From Kitasatospora setae KM-6054 (GTDB taxonomy: Bacteria; Actinomycetota; Actinomycetes; Streptomycetales; Streptomycetaceae): DNA of 64,000 bases. The stretch spans positions 5,332,001 to 5,396,000 of the forward strand of contig NC_016109.1 of assembly GCF_000269985.1 (NCBI RefSeq), read 5' to 3'. Of this stretch, positions 32,669 to 40,366 are shown one piece after another (the stretch's first letter is position 1; each line of letters begins with the position of its first letter). The translations under genes and the position numbers were made by a program. The notes below the pieces were generated by a model. The model searched no databases. It was not told the origin of the DNA and saw nothing but the letters and a program-made list of their open reading frames with translations.

Positions 32669-33088
32669 GTGTTCGGAGACATAGGCGGACTGGAGGTCGC
32701 GACGATCGTCGTCCTGGCGATCGTGATCTTCGGCCCGGACAAGCTGCCCAAGCTGATCCAGGACACCATGGGCTTCATCCGCAAGATCCGCTCCTTCGCG
32801 GACAACGCGAAGGAGGACATCCGCAGCGAGCTCGGGCCGGAGTTCCAGAACTTCGACTTCGACGACCTGAACCCGAAGAACTTCGTCCGCAAGCAGCTGC
32901 TCGGCGACGGCGACGACCCGCTCGGGCTCAAGGACCTCAAGGACAGCGTCGACCTCAAGTCCGCGCTGAGCGACCCGAACCCGACGCCCACCGCCTCGGT
33001 CGACTTCTCCAAGGCCGCGACCGCCGCGTCCGCCGGCCCGGCCCTGGCGGCCGGCGAACGGCCCCCGTTCGACCCCGACGCGACCTGA
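32669..33088 (+). CDS. tatB: Sec-independent protein translocase subunit TatB
   Basis: A 139-residue protein with the TatA/B fold: a short N-terminal helix (LEVATIVVLAIVIFGPDKLP), the hinge GPDKLPKL, then an amphipathic helix (IQDTMGFIRKIRSFADNAKE) and an acidic, disordered C-terminus. The TatB identity rests on the length, the Glu in the membrane helix and the position after a sigma/anti-sigma pair. It forms the twin-arginine receptor with TatC, not encoded here. GTG 32669 follows GGGGAG. Confidence 0.93.
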   Translation: MFGDIGGLEVATIVVLAIVIFGPDKLPKLIQDTMGFIRKIRSFADNAKEDIRSELGPEFQNFDFDDLNPKNFVRKQLLGDGDDPLGLKDLKDSVDLKSALSDPNPTPTASVDFSKAATAASAGPALAAGERPPFDPDAT

Positions 33089-33115
33089 GGGCCCGCCCCT
33101 CCGCCACCCGACGAC

Positions 33116-33143
33116 GCCCCGTCCTGCTCCGGCAAGGCGGGGC
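33116..33143 (+). terminator. Probable terminator of tatB
   Basis: GCCCCG (33116-33121) pairs with CGGGGC (33138-33143), with partial inner pairing, 28 bases after the tatB stop. Confidence 0.45.
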
Positions 33144-33304
33144 ATCGCCGTCCGCGCCGCTATCGTGTCCACTACCCCTCCGGACGGCGGACCCTGTGGG
33201 CTCCGTCACGACCGGCCGCCACCGGCCCGGTTTTCCGGACGGAAGGGCCCGGGTGCGCCACCATGGAGCCCGCCCGGGTTGGCACAGTCGAGGAGAGGCC
33301 CGCA

Positions 33305-33955
33305 GTGGACGCCACGCACCGTAACGGCGGCACCGCCGCCGCCCGCCGCGCCGCCGACCCGCTGGCCGGCTACCGCGCCGCCGACTTCCCCTGGTACGGC
33401 CTCGACGAGGGCTGGACCGGACGCCGCTGGCTCGGCCAGGTCGGCACCGGCCAGCGCGCTGCCGCCGACACCGAGGCCCCCGACTACGGCACCCTCGGCC
33501 ACGGCGACGAACCCGCCCGCGGCCCCGAACCGCGCGACACCCGCCGCTTCGTCGTGGTCACCACCGTCGCCCGCCGCGACGTCCGCCGCAGCGCCGACAA
33601 CACCGGCACCCTGGAAGCCACCTCCGCCTCCTCCGCCGCCTGGCTGGCCGGCTCCGGCCTGCTCGCCGCGACCTGGCCCGGCAACCTCGACCGCGCCCTC
33701 CGGCAGAACTGGCTCGACCAGCAGTCCGCCCTCGCCTGGGACCTCGCCGACGACCTCGACGGCCCTGCCTGGACCTCCCTCACCCTCCCCGTCAACGGCC
33801 TCCCGCAGCCCTTCCGCTACCGCGAGTCCGAACACGGCTGGGTGCTGGCGGGCGAGGCCCCCGGCGTCCTGATCGGCGCCCACGGCCGCTCGGTCTCCGC
33901 GTACGGCGTCGGCTTCACCGCCGTCGCCGATCTGGAGACCTACGACGGCCGGTAG
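33305..33955 (+). CDS. Uncharacterised 216-residue protein
   Basis: I do not recognise a family. The protein is soluble, acidic and tryptophan-rich in its first half (YRAADFPWYGLDEGWTGRRW), has a central beta-type segment (RRFVVVTTVARRD), a helical stretch (AAWLAGSGLLAATWPGN) and a C-terminal beta-rich end (VLIGAHGRSVSAYGVGF). GTG 33305 has GGAG 9 bases upstream; ATG 33263 in frame is an alternative. The PP2C-like gene starts 19 bases after its stop, so the two are probably co-transcribed. A regulator-phosphatase pairing is possible but not shown. Confidence 0.7.
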   Translation: MDATHRNGGTAAARRAADPLAGYRAADFPWYGLDEGWTGRRWLGQVGTGQRAAADTEAPDYGTLGHGDEPARGPEPRDTRRFVVVTTVARRDVRRSADNTGTLEATSASSAAWLAGSGLLAATWPGNLDRALRQNWLDQQSALAWDLADDLDGPAWTSLTLPVNGLPQPFRYRESEHGWVLAGEAPGVLIGAHGRSVSAYGVGFTAVADLETYDGR

Positions 33956-33965
33956 GCCCTGTCCG
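33952..33965 (+). repeat. 14-bp direct repeat, copy 1 (copy 2 at 34784-34797)
   Basis: GTAGGCCCTGTCCG is identical at the 3' ends of two successive genes, each time including the TAG stop codon. The second copy directly precedes the lipoprotein gene. Confidence 0.7.
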
Positions 33966-33974
33966 GAGCCCGAC

Positions 33975-34787
33975 GTGCAGATATCCTTCGCCACCGCCCC
34001 CGGCCGCCCCGACCGCCCCAACGAGGACCACGTGCTGGCCGGGCCGGACACCGCCCTGCTGCTCGACGGCGCCGGCCTCCCCGAGGGCACCGGCACCGGC
34101 TGCGGCCACGGCGTCCCCTGGTTCGTCCGCACCCTCGGCGGGGCGCTGCTGCGGCACGCCCAGGACGGGCGGCGGCCGCTCGCCGACTGCCTCGCCGACG
34201 GGCTCGCCGAGACCGCCCGCCGCCACGGCCCCGGCTGCGACCTCGCCGACCCGATGACGCCCACCGCCGCCGTCGCCCTGCTGCGCCGCACCGAGGACCG
34301 GCTGGAGTGGCTGGTGCTCGCCGACTGCACCGTCCTGCTCGACCTCGACGACGGCCCGCGCGCGGTCTCCGACCACCGGGTCGGCGAACTGACCGACCGT
34401 CAACTCACCGAGCACGCCGACCGCCTGACCGGCCTCCCCGAGCCCGCCCGCCGCGCCCTCCTCGCCACCGCCCAGCGCCGGGCCATGAACACCTCCGACG
34501 GCTACTGGGTGGCCGGCCCCGACCCCGCGGCCGCCGCGCACGCCCTCACCGGCAGCGCCCCCTGGCCCGCCCTGCGCCGCGCCGCCCTGCTCACCGACGG
34601 CGCCGCCCGCCCCGTCGACGACTTCGCCACCACCGACTGGCCCGGCCTGCTCGACCTCCTCGACACCGGCGGCCCGCAGGCCCTCATCGACCACACCCGC
34701 GCCCTCGAACGCACCGACCCCCACCACACCCGCTGGCCCCGCCCCAAGACCCACGACGACGCCACCGCGCTGCTGCTCCGCCCGTAG
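33975..34787 (+). CDS. PP2C-like (PPM-fold) protein, possible serine/threonine phosphatase
   Basis: A 270-residue protein with sparse but ordered PPM motifs: PDRPNEDHVLAG near residue 13 (motif 1 with Asp), ALLLDGAGLPEG near residue 28 (motif 2, Asp-Gly), LEWLVLADCTVLLD, RRAALLTDGAARPVDD near residue 205 and HDDATALLL at the C-terminus (metal-binding Asp pair). Several glycines of the classical DGMGG are changed (DGAGL), so activity is uncertain. GTG 33975 follows the previous gene by 19 bases. No kinase gene is adjacent. Confidence 0.65.
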   Translation: MQISFATAPGRPDRPNEDHVLAGPDTALLLDGAGLPEGTGTGCGHGVPWFVRTLGGALLRHAQDGRRPLADCLADGLAETARRHGPGCDLADPMTPTAAVALLRRTEDRLEWLVLADCTVLLDLDDGPRAVSDHRVGELTDRQLTEHADRLTGLPEPARRALLATAQRRAMNTSDGYWVAGPDPAAAAHALTGSAPWPALRRAALLTDGAARPVDDFATTDWPGLLDLLDTGGPQALIDHTRALERTDPHHTRWPRPKTHDDATALLLRP

Positions 34788-34830
34788 GCCCTGTCCGATA
34801 GCATCTGCCCTCCGAACAGGGGGAGTTCAC

Positions 34831-35307
34831 ATGCGCGTCCAGCCACCGATCCGCCTCGCCGCCGCCGTCCTCGCCGTCCTCGCCGCGGCCGGGTGCACCT
34901 CGCACGGCCCCGAGAAGCCCGCCGGGGCCCGGTCCGCCGAGGCCCGGTCCGCCGCGCCCTCCACCGGCTGCCCGGCCGCCGCGGACACCCCGCCGGCCCC
35001 CGGCGAAGAGCCGCTGCCCGAGGAAGTGCGCTGCCTCCCGGGGGTGCGCCACGGATCGGTCATCCCGGCGGAGGCCCTCGCCGCCTTCCCCGAGGGCGAG
35101 GGCCTGACCGGCCGCGCCCTCCAGGTCGGCGTGGACTCCCAGACGACGGCCCCCGAAGCGGCCCTCGCCCTCTGCCAGGAACTGACCCGCCGCGGCTACG
35201 GCCCCGGCGGGGCCCACCACTTCATCCAACTCGCCGTCACCGGCGACGCCCGCGTCGGAGCCTACGTCTCCTGGCCCGACCACCCGGCCTGCGCCAAGAC
35301 CGGCTGA
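34831..35307 (+). CDS. Small lipoprotein of unknown function
   Basis: A 158-residue exported protein. The signal MRVQPPIRLAAAVLAVLAAA ends in the lipobox LAAAGC, Cys at about residue 22. The mature chain has four further cysteines (STGCPAA, VRCLPG, LALCQEL, HPACAKT) that could form two disulfides outside the membrane. It has no known domain that I recognise. ATG 34831 follows GGGGGAG. It is separated by 43 bases from the PP2C-like gene and ends at a strong terminator. Confidence 0.78.
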   Translation: MRVQPPIRLAAAVLAVLAAAGCTSHGPEKPAGARSAEARSAAPSTGCPAAADTPPAPGEEPLPEEVRCLPGVRHGSVIPAEALAAFPEGEGLTGRALQVGVDSQTTAPEAALALCQELTRRGYGPGGAHHFIQLAVTGDARVGAYVSWPDHPACAKTG

Positions 35308-35365
35308 CCCCCGCCGGCCGGCCACCCGGCACCGCACCGGCCACCCGGCCCGGCCGGAACGGCGA

Positions 35366-35389
35366 CGGCCCCGGCGGATGCCGGGGCCG
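35366..35389. terminator. Bidirectional hairpin terminator
   Basis: A perfect 10-bp inverted repeat (35366-35375 with 35380-35389) with a GGAT loop lies between the convergent lipoprotein and mrp genes. Confidence 0.75.
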
Positions 35390-35417
35390 GGCGCCTGAGG
35401 AGCCGGGAGCGGCCGGG

Positions 35418-36578
35418 TCAGAACTTGTTCTTCGGGGTCAGCCCCAGTGAGAGGCCGGAGAGGCCGCGCTGGCGGCCGGAGAGCTTGCCGGCGATGGTGC
35501 GCAGGGCCGCGCCGGCCGGGGAGTCGGGGTTGGCGAGGACGACCGGGCGGCCGTCGTCGCCGCCCTCGCGGAGGCGGACGTCGATCGGGATGGAGCCGAG
35601 GACGGGGACGGTGGCGCCGACGGCCCGGGTGAGGGCGTCGGCGACGGTCTGGCCGCCGCCGGTGCCGAAGACGTCGATCATCTCGTCGCAGTGCGGGCAG
35701 GGCATGCCCGACATGTTCTCGATGACGCCGACGATCTTCTGGTGGGTCTGCAGCGCGATGGTGCCGGCCCGCTCGGCGACCTCGGCGGCGGCCATCTGCG
35801 GGGTGGTGACGATCAGGATCTCGGCGTTCGGGACGAGCTGGGCGACCGAGATGGCGATGTCGCCGGTGCCGGGCGGCAGGTCGAGCAGCAGGACGTCGAG
35901 GTCGCCCCAGTAGACGTCGGCGAGGAACTGCTGGAGGGCGCGGTGCAGCATCGGGCCGCGCCACACCACCGGGGTGTTGCCCGGGGTGAACATGCCGATC
36001 GAGATGACCTTCACGCCGTTCGCGGCCGGCGGCATGATCATGTCCTGGACCTGGGTGGGCTTGCCCTCGACGCCCAGCATCCGGGGCACGCTGTGGCCGT
36101 AGATGTCGGCGTCGACCACGGCGACCTTCAGGCCGTCGGCGGCGAGCGCCGCCGCCAGGTTGACGGTCACCGAGGACTTCCCGACGCCGCCCTTGCCGGA
36201 GGCCACCGCGTACACCCGGGTCAGGGTGCCGGGCTTGGCGAACGGGATCTCCCGCTCCGGGGCGCCGCCGCGCAGCAGGGTGGAGAGCTCGCGGCGCTGC
36301 TCCTCGCTCATCACGTCGAGTTCGACGGAGACGCCGGTGACGCCGGGCACGGCGGTCACCGCGTCGGTGACCCGCTGGGTGATCGTCTCGCGCATCGGAC
36401 AGCCGGAGACGGTGAGGTACACCGCGACCTTCACCGCGCCGCCGTCGCCGACCTCGACGGACTTCACCATGCCGATCTCGGTGATCGGGCGGTTGATCTC
36501 CGGGTCGTGGACGTTTCCCAGGGCTTCCCGGACGGACTGCTCCGTCACCCCGGCCGCCACCTCTGTCTCGTTGGCCAT
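35418..36578 (-). CDS. mrp: Iron-sulfur cluster carrier ATPase Mrp/ApbC
   Basis: A 386-residue P-loop protein that binds and transfers Fe-S clusters in the cytosol. An N-terminal MIP18-like domain (REALGNVHDPEINRPITEIG; SGCPMRETI) is followed by the deviant Walker A SGKGGVGKSSVTVNLA near residue 130, Walker B DLPPGTGD and the cluster-binding CPHC near residue 280. ATG 36578 is preceded by TACCAT six bases upstream with no ribosome site, suggesting a leaderless mRNA. It has the same neighbours as in mycobacteria (DUF1003 and MgtE-N/CBS genes). Confidence 0.95.
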   Translation of the reverse strand: MANETEVAAGVTEQSVREALGNVHDPEINRPITEIGMVKSVEVGDGGAVKVAVYLTVSGCPMRETITQRVTDAVTAVPGVTGVSVELDVMSEEQRRELSTLLRGGAPEREIPFAKPGTLTRVYAVASGKGGVGKSSVTVNLAAALAADGLKVAVVDADIYGHSVPRMLGVEGKPTQVQDMIMPPAANGVKVISIGMFTPGNTPVVWRGPMLHRALQQFLADVYWGDLDVLLLDLPPGTGDIAISVAQLVPNAEILIVTTPQMAAAEVAERAGTIALQTHQKIVGVIENMSGMPCPHCDEMIDVFGTGGGQTVADALTRAVGATVPVLGSIPIDVRLREGGDDGRPVVLANPDSPAGAALRTIAGKLSGRQRGLSGLSLGLTPKNKF

Positions 36579-36584
36579 GTGTTG

Positions 36585-36590
36585 ATGGTA
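36585..36590 (-). promoter_or_regulatory. Leaderless -10 box of mrp
   Basis: TACCAT on the minus strand ends 6 bases before ATG 36578. Confidence 0.45.
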
Positions 36591-36634
36591 CGGCGCCGGG
36601 CCCCGCCCCCGACTCGCCGGTAGCGTGCCGCGGG

Positions 36635-37264
36635 TCACAGCGTGTCCGCGGACTCCCGCCGCTCGTCCAGTTCCTTGAGCAGGGACTGCAGTTCGGAGCG
36701 GACGAAGTCGCGGGTGGCGACCTCGCCGAGGCCCTGCCGGAGGGCCGCGACCTCCCGGGTCAGGTACTCGGTGTCGGCGATGTTCCGGTCGCTGCGGGCC
36801 CGGTCCTGCTCCATGTTGACCCGGTCGCGGTCGTCCTGGCGGTTCTGCGCGAGCAGGATCAGCGGGGCCGCGTACGAGGCCTGCAGGGAGAGCACCAGGG
36901 TCAGGAAGATGAAGGGGTAGTCGTCGAAGCGGGCGGACTCCGGCAGCACGGTGTTCCACAGCACCCAGACGATGATCACCACCGTCATCCAGACGATGAA
37001 CCGCCCGGTGCCGAGGAAGCGCGCGATCCGCTCGGAGAGCTTGCCGAACGCCTCCGGGTCCCAGGCCGGCAGCCGGAACAGCCCGGGCCGGCCGGTGCGC
37101 GGCTGGTCCAGCCGGGCGCGCGAGCCGGTCGCGGACGGCCGCTCCTCGCGCCGGCCGCGCTGCTCGCGGGCCCGCAGTTCGCGCAGCTGCCGCAGTTCGC
37201 GCAGCTCGCCCTGGATGCGCTGGCCCGGCCCCTCGCCGCCCTGGCGCTTGCGGTCAGCGTCCAC
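36635..37264 (-). CDS. DUF1003 membrane protein
   Basis: A 209-residue protein. A charged N-terminal helix rich in Arg, Glu and Leu (residues 1-60) precedes two membrane helices (FIVWMTVVIIVWVLWNTVLP and FIFLTLVLSLQASYAAPLIL) and a C-terminal coiled coil. The FIFLTLVLSLQASYAAPLIL-LAQNRQDDRDR block is the DUF1003 signature. GTG 37264 overlaps the upstream MgtE-N/CBS gene by 11 bases, so expression is coupled. Function unknown; the pairing with the MgtE-N/CBS protein is conserved in actinobacteria and suggests a shared role near divalent-cation handling (inference). Confidence 0.9.
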   Translation of the reverse strand: MDADRKRQGGEGPGQRIQGELRELRQLRELRAREQRGRREERPSATGSRARLDQPRTGRPGLFRLPAWDPEAFGKLSERIARFLGTGRFIVWMTVVIIVWVLWNTVLPESARFDDYPFIFLTLVLSLQASYAAPLILLAQNRQDDRDRVNMEQDRARSDRNIADTEYLTREVAALRQGLGEVATRDFVRSELQSLLKELDERRESADTL

Positions 37265-38555
37265 CGCGCACCCCGCCGTCCGCGTCGGCCTCGGTGTGCG
37301 CGTCGGCGGCGTGCGCCGCGCCCTCGCGCCAGTCGTCCGGCAGCAGGTGGTCCAGCACGTCGTCGACGGTGACGGTGCCCAGCAGGTGGTCGTCCTCGTC
37401 GACCACCGGCGCCGCCACCAGGTTGTACGTGGCCAGGTAGGAGGTGATCAGCGGCAGCGGGGTGTTCGGCGGCAGCGGGTCGAGGTCGTCGTCCACCAGC
37501 GAGCCGACCAGCGTGTACGGGGGCTCCCGGAGCAGCCGCTGGAAGTGCACGGTGCCCAGGTAGGTGCCGGTCGGGGTCTCGTTCGGCGGACGGCAGACGT
37601 AGACCTGGGCGGCCAGCGCCGGCTTGGTGTCCGAGACCCGGACCCGGGCGAGCGCCTCGGCGACCGAGGCGTCCGGCTCCAGCACGATCGGCTCGGTGGT
37701 CATCAGGCCGCCGGCGGTGTCCTCCTCGTACGAGAGCAGCCGGCGCATCTCCTCGGCCTCGGCGGGCTCCATCAGGCGCAGCAGGCGCTCGGCGTCCGCC
37801 TCCGGGAGCTCGGAGAGCAGGTCGGCGGCGTCGTCCGGGTCCATGGTCTCCAGGATGTCGGCGGCGCGCTCCTCCTGGAGCTTGCCGATGATCTCCACCT
37901 GGTCGTCCTCGGGCAGTTCCTCCAGGACGTCGGCCAGCCGGTCGTCGTCGAGCGCGGCGGCGACCTCGGCGCGGCGCTTGGACGACAGGTGGTGCATGAC
38001 GTTCGCCAGGTCGGCCGGGCGGAGCTGCTCGAAGGTGGCCAGCAGGTTGGCCGCGCCCTGGCCCTCCTCGGCCAGCGAGAAGCCGGTCACCGCGGACCAG
38101 TCGAGCAGCAGCTGCTCGCCCTTCGCCTTGCGCAGTCGGCTGGGCCGGCCGACCTGGACGAAGACCCGGTCGATCTCCCACTCGCGCAGCCGGGTCTGCA
38201 CCATCGCGACGTCCAGCACGGTCACCTCGTCGGCGGTCTTGGTCCGGGTCACGGTGCGGTCCAGCAGCTCGGCCAGCACCAGCGTCTCGGACGGGCGCTG
38301 CTCGAAGCGGCGCATGTTCAGCAGGCCGGTGGAGAGCACCTGCCCGGACTCCAGGCTGGTCACCCTGGTCATCGGCAGGAAGATCCGGCGCCGCCCGACC
38401 ACCTCCACGACCAGCCCCAGCACCCGGGGCGGCCGCCCGCCCAGCCGCAGCGAGACGACCACGTCCCGGACCCGGCCCACCTGGTCGCCGTTCGGGTCGA
38501 ACACCGCCACCCCGGACAGGTGCGAGATGAAGACCCGGCTGCCTGGCCCCGCCAC
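37254..38555 (-). CDS. PRC-barrel / MgtE N-domain / CBS protein without membrane part
   Basis: A 433-residue soluble protein. An N-terminal PRC-barrel-like part (SGVAVFDPNGDQVGRVRDVV) is followed by an MgtE intracellular N domain (ADLANVMHHLSSKRRAEVAA, ILETMDPDDAADLLSELPEA) and two CBS motifs (LMTTEPIVLEPDASVAEALA; YNLVAAPVVDEDDHLLGTVT). MgtE's transmembrane channel is absent, so this is the regulatory half alone. GTG 38555 is chosen because GGAGGGAG lies 4 bases upstream; an in-frame TTG 13 codons earlier is less likely. It overlaps the DUF1003 gene, and CorA, a magnesium channel, is nearby. Confidence 0.9.
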   Translation of the reverse strand: MAGPGSRVFISHLSGVAVFDPNGDQVGRVRDVVVSLRLGGRPPRVLGLVVEVVGRRRIFLPMTRVTSLESGQVLSTGLLNMRRFEQRPSETLVLAELLDRTVTRTKTADEVTVLDVAMVQTRLREWEIDRVFVQVGRPSRLRKAKGEQLLLDWSAVTGFSLAEEGQGAANLLATFEQLRPADLANVMHHLSSKRRAEVAAALDDDRLADVLEELPEDDQVEIIGKLQEERAADILETMDPDDAADLLSELPEADAERLLRLMEPAEAEEMRRLLSYEEDTAGGLMTTEPIVLEPDASVAEALARVRVSDTKPALAAQVYVCRPPNETPTGTYLGTVHFQRLLREPPYTLVGSLVDDDLDPLPPNTPLPLITSYLATYNLVAAPVVDEDDHLLGTVTVDDVLDHLLPDDWREGAAHAADAHTEADADGGVRGGR

Positions 38556-38699
38556 ACGCGGCTCCCTCCGCAGAAAACGGACACAACCCCGCAAATCTAG
38601 CCGGGCCGGGGGTGCCCGGCGGGTCGGCGCGAGGGAGAAGGGGGGAAACCCGGGTGACGGGAGGGTGCGGAGGGGTGGGGGCGGCCGGGCCGCCCGGGG

Positions 38700-39233
38700 T
38701 CAGCGCTTGCGGCGCTTGAGCAGCAGCTTCGGCAGCCCGGCCGGGACCGGCTCGCGGGTGGTGGCCGGGGTCGGCACCGGCGCGGCGGCGAGGGCGTCGT
38801 CGGGGAGGGCGGCGAGCGGGGCGTCGTCGGGGGTCAGCCGCAGCACGTGGCACTCGTGGGCCCAGCGCTCGCCGATGGTGTCGGTGTCGGGGGCGTTCAG
38901 GCGCTTGCCCTTGAGCTCCTCGACGGCGCCGTCCCAGGCGGGGGTGCCGGGGTCGAGCCGGGTCACGGCGGCGGTGAGGGCGACCAGCCGGCCCCACTTG
39001 TCCTTGCTGCGCAGGGTGACCGCGGCCGAGGTGCTCGCGGCGAGCCCGTGCAGGGGCTGCTCGGAGCCGTCGCCGACCACGACGATCGCGCCGTCGTGCC
39101 AGGCGTGCCAGAGCGGACGGGCGTGCGGCTGCCCGGCGGGCCGGACCCAGAGCAGGCCGGACTTCTTGGCGGCTTCCTCCACCAGGGCCCGGTCGAACAG
39201 GTCGGTCGGGCTCGGGGTCGTCGTGCGCTCCAT
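38700..39233 (-). CDS. FMN-binding pyridoxamine-5'-phosphate-oxidase-like protein
   Basis: A 177-residue split-barrel protein. SGLLWVRPAGQPHARPLWHAW-HDGAIVVVGDGSEQ fits the first strands and FMN-phosphate site of the PNPOx-like fold. The C-terminal 40 residues are Ala/Pro-rich and end in a basic KLLLKRRKR. ATG 39233 is 7 bases behind TACGCT, suggesting a leaderless transcript. It is divergent from the EamA gene. Substrate unknown. Confidence 0.8.
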   Translation of the reverse strand: MERTTTPSPTDLFDRALVEEAAKKSGLLWVRPAGQPHARPLWHAWHDGAIVVVGDGSEQPLHGLAASTSAAVTLRSKDKWGRLVALTAAVTRLDPGTPAWDGAVEELKGKRLNAPDTDTIGERWAHECHVLRLTPDDAPLAALPDDALAAAPVPTPATTREPVPAGLPKLLLKRRKR

Positions 39234-39240
39234 GCCGGAC

Positions 39241-39246
39241 AGCGTA
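39241..39246 (-). promoter_or_regulatory. Leaderless -10 box of the FMN-binding protein gene
   Basis: TACGCT on the minus strand ends 7 bases before ATG 39233. Confidence 0.45.
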
Positions 39247-39340
39247 CGGCCTGGGCGGCCACGGCCCGGTCCCATCCCCCGGACGACAGTGCCGTAACCG
39301 GCTGACAACCCTTACCGTGTATGCCGTCCGCAGCCCGCCC

Positions 39341-39371
39341 ACGGCCCGCGCACCGCTCGTGCGCGGGCCGT
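39341..39371 (+). promoter_or_regulatory. Hairpin in the 5' leader of the EamA transporter gene
   Basis: A perfect 13-bp inverted repeat (39341-39353 with 39359-39371, loop CGCTC) ends 37 bases before GTG 39409. Lying between divergent starts, it is not a normal 3' terminator; it could attenuate or shape the transporter mRNA. Confidence 0.5.
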
Positions 39372-39408
39372 GGGGCCCGGGCGCCGCAGCACAGCCCGAA
39401 GGAGCGCC

Positions 39409-40329
39409 GTGACCGCCGTCAGCACCACCGCCCCCGCCGCACCCCCGGTGCCGGGGGAGCGACGGCAGCTGCCGCGCACCGACCTGCTGCTGCTGGCGGT
39501 GTCGGTCGCGGGCATCTCGCTCTCCGCGCCGCTGATCAGCGCCACGGCCGCGCCCGCGCTGGCGATCGCGTTCTGGCGCAACACCATGTCGGTGGCGGTG
39601 CTCGGCCCGTACGCGCTGTGGCGGCACCTGGGCGAGCTGCGGGCCGTCTCGCGGCGGGCGCTGCTGCTGGCGGTGGCGGCGGGCGTGCTGCTGGCGCTGC
39701 ACTTCGCGCTGTGGATGCCGAGCCTGCGGATGACCTCGGTGGCCTCGGCGACGGCGCTGGTGACCACCACCCCGCTGTGGACGATCCTGCTGATGCGGGC
39801 GTGCGGGGTGCGGGCGCCGCGGCTGGTCTGGGCGGGGACGGGCCTGGCGTTCGCCGGCGTGCTGGTGCTGACCGGCGTCGACCTGTCGGTCTCCCCGCGC
39901 GCCCTGCTGGGCGACGGCCTGGCGCTGGCGGCGGGCGCGGCGGCGGCCGGCTACATGCTGCTGGGCGCGGAGGTGCGGCGCACCGTGTCGACCACCGCGT
40001 ACACCCTGGTCTGCTACGCGACCTGCGCGGTCGCGCTGCTGGCGGCCTGCCTGCTGACGGGCGTCCGGCTGGGCGGCTGGCCGGCGGGCGCGTGGTGGCA
40101 GATCTTCCTGCTGATGGTGGCGGCGCAGCTGCTCGGGCACTCGCTGAGCAACCGGGTGGTGCGCACCCTGGGCCCGTCGATCACCTCGAACGCGATCCTG
40201 CTGGAGACCCCGGGCGCGGCGCTGCTGGCCGCGGTGTGGCTGGGCCAGTGGCCGCCGGCGGCGGCCTACCCGGCGGTCGGGCTGATCCTGCTGGGCCTGG
40301 TGCTGGTGGCCCGGGCGGAGCGCCGCTGA
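39409..40329 (+). CDS. EamA/DMT-family transporter
   Basis: A 306-residue membrane protein with ten hydrophobic segments arranged as two EamA repeats (residues about 28-160 and 170-305). Signature pieces are AIAFWRNTMSVAVLGPYALW and FALWMPSLRMTSVASATALV in the first repeat, and HSLSNRVVRTLGPSITSNAI plus the GLILLGLVLVARAERR end in the second. GTG 39409 has GAAGGAG at good spacing. The exported or imported metabolite cannot be predicted. Confidence 0.9.
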   Translation: MTAVSTTAPAAPPVPGERRQLPRTDLLLLAVSVAGISLSAPLISATAAPALAIAFWRNTMSVAVLGPYALWRHLGELRAVSRRALLLAVAAGVLLALHFALWMPSLRMTSVASATALVTTTPLWTILLMRACGVRAPRLVWAGTGLAFAGVLVLTGVDLSVSPRALLGDGLALAAGAAAAGYMLLGAEVRRTVSTTAYTLVCYATCAVALLAACLLTGVRLGGWPAGAWWQIFLLMVAAQLLGHSLSNRVVRTLGPSITSNAILLETPGAALLAAVWLGQWPPAAAYPAVGLILLGLVLVARAERR

Positions 40330-40366
40330 CGCCCCGCCCGACCCGCCACCGCCGCCCGGCGGGCCG

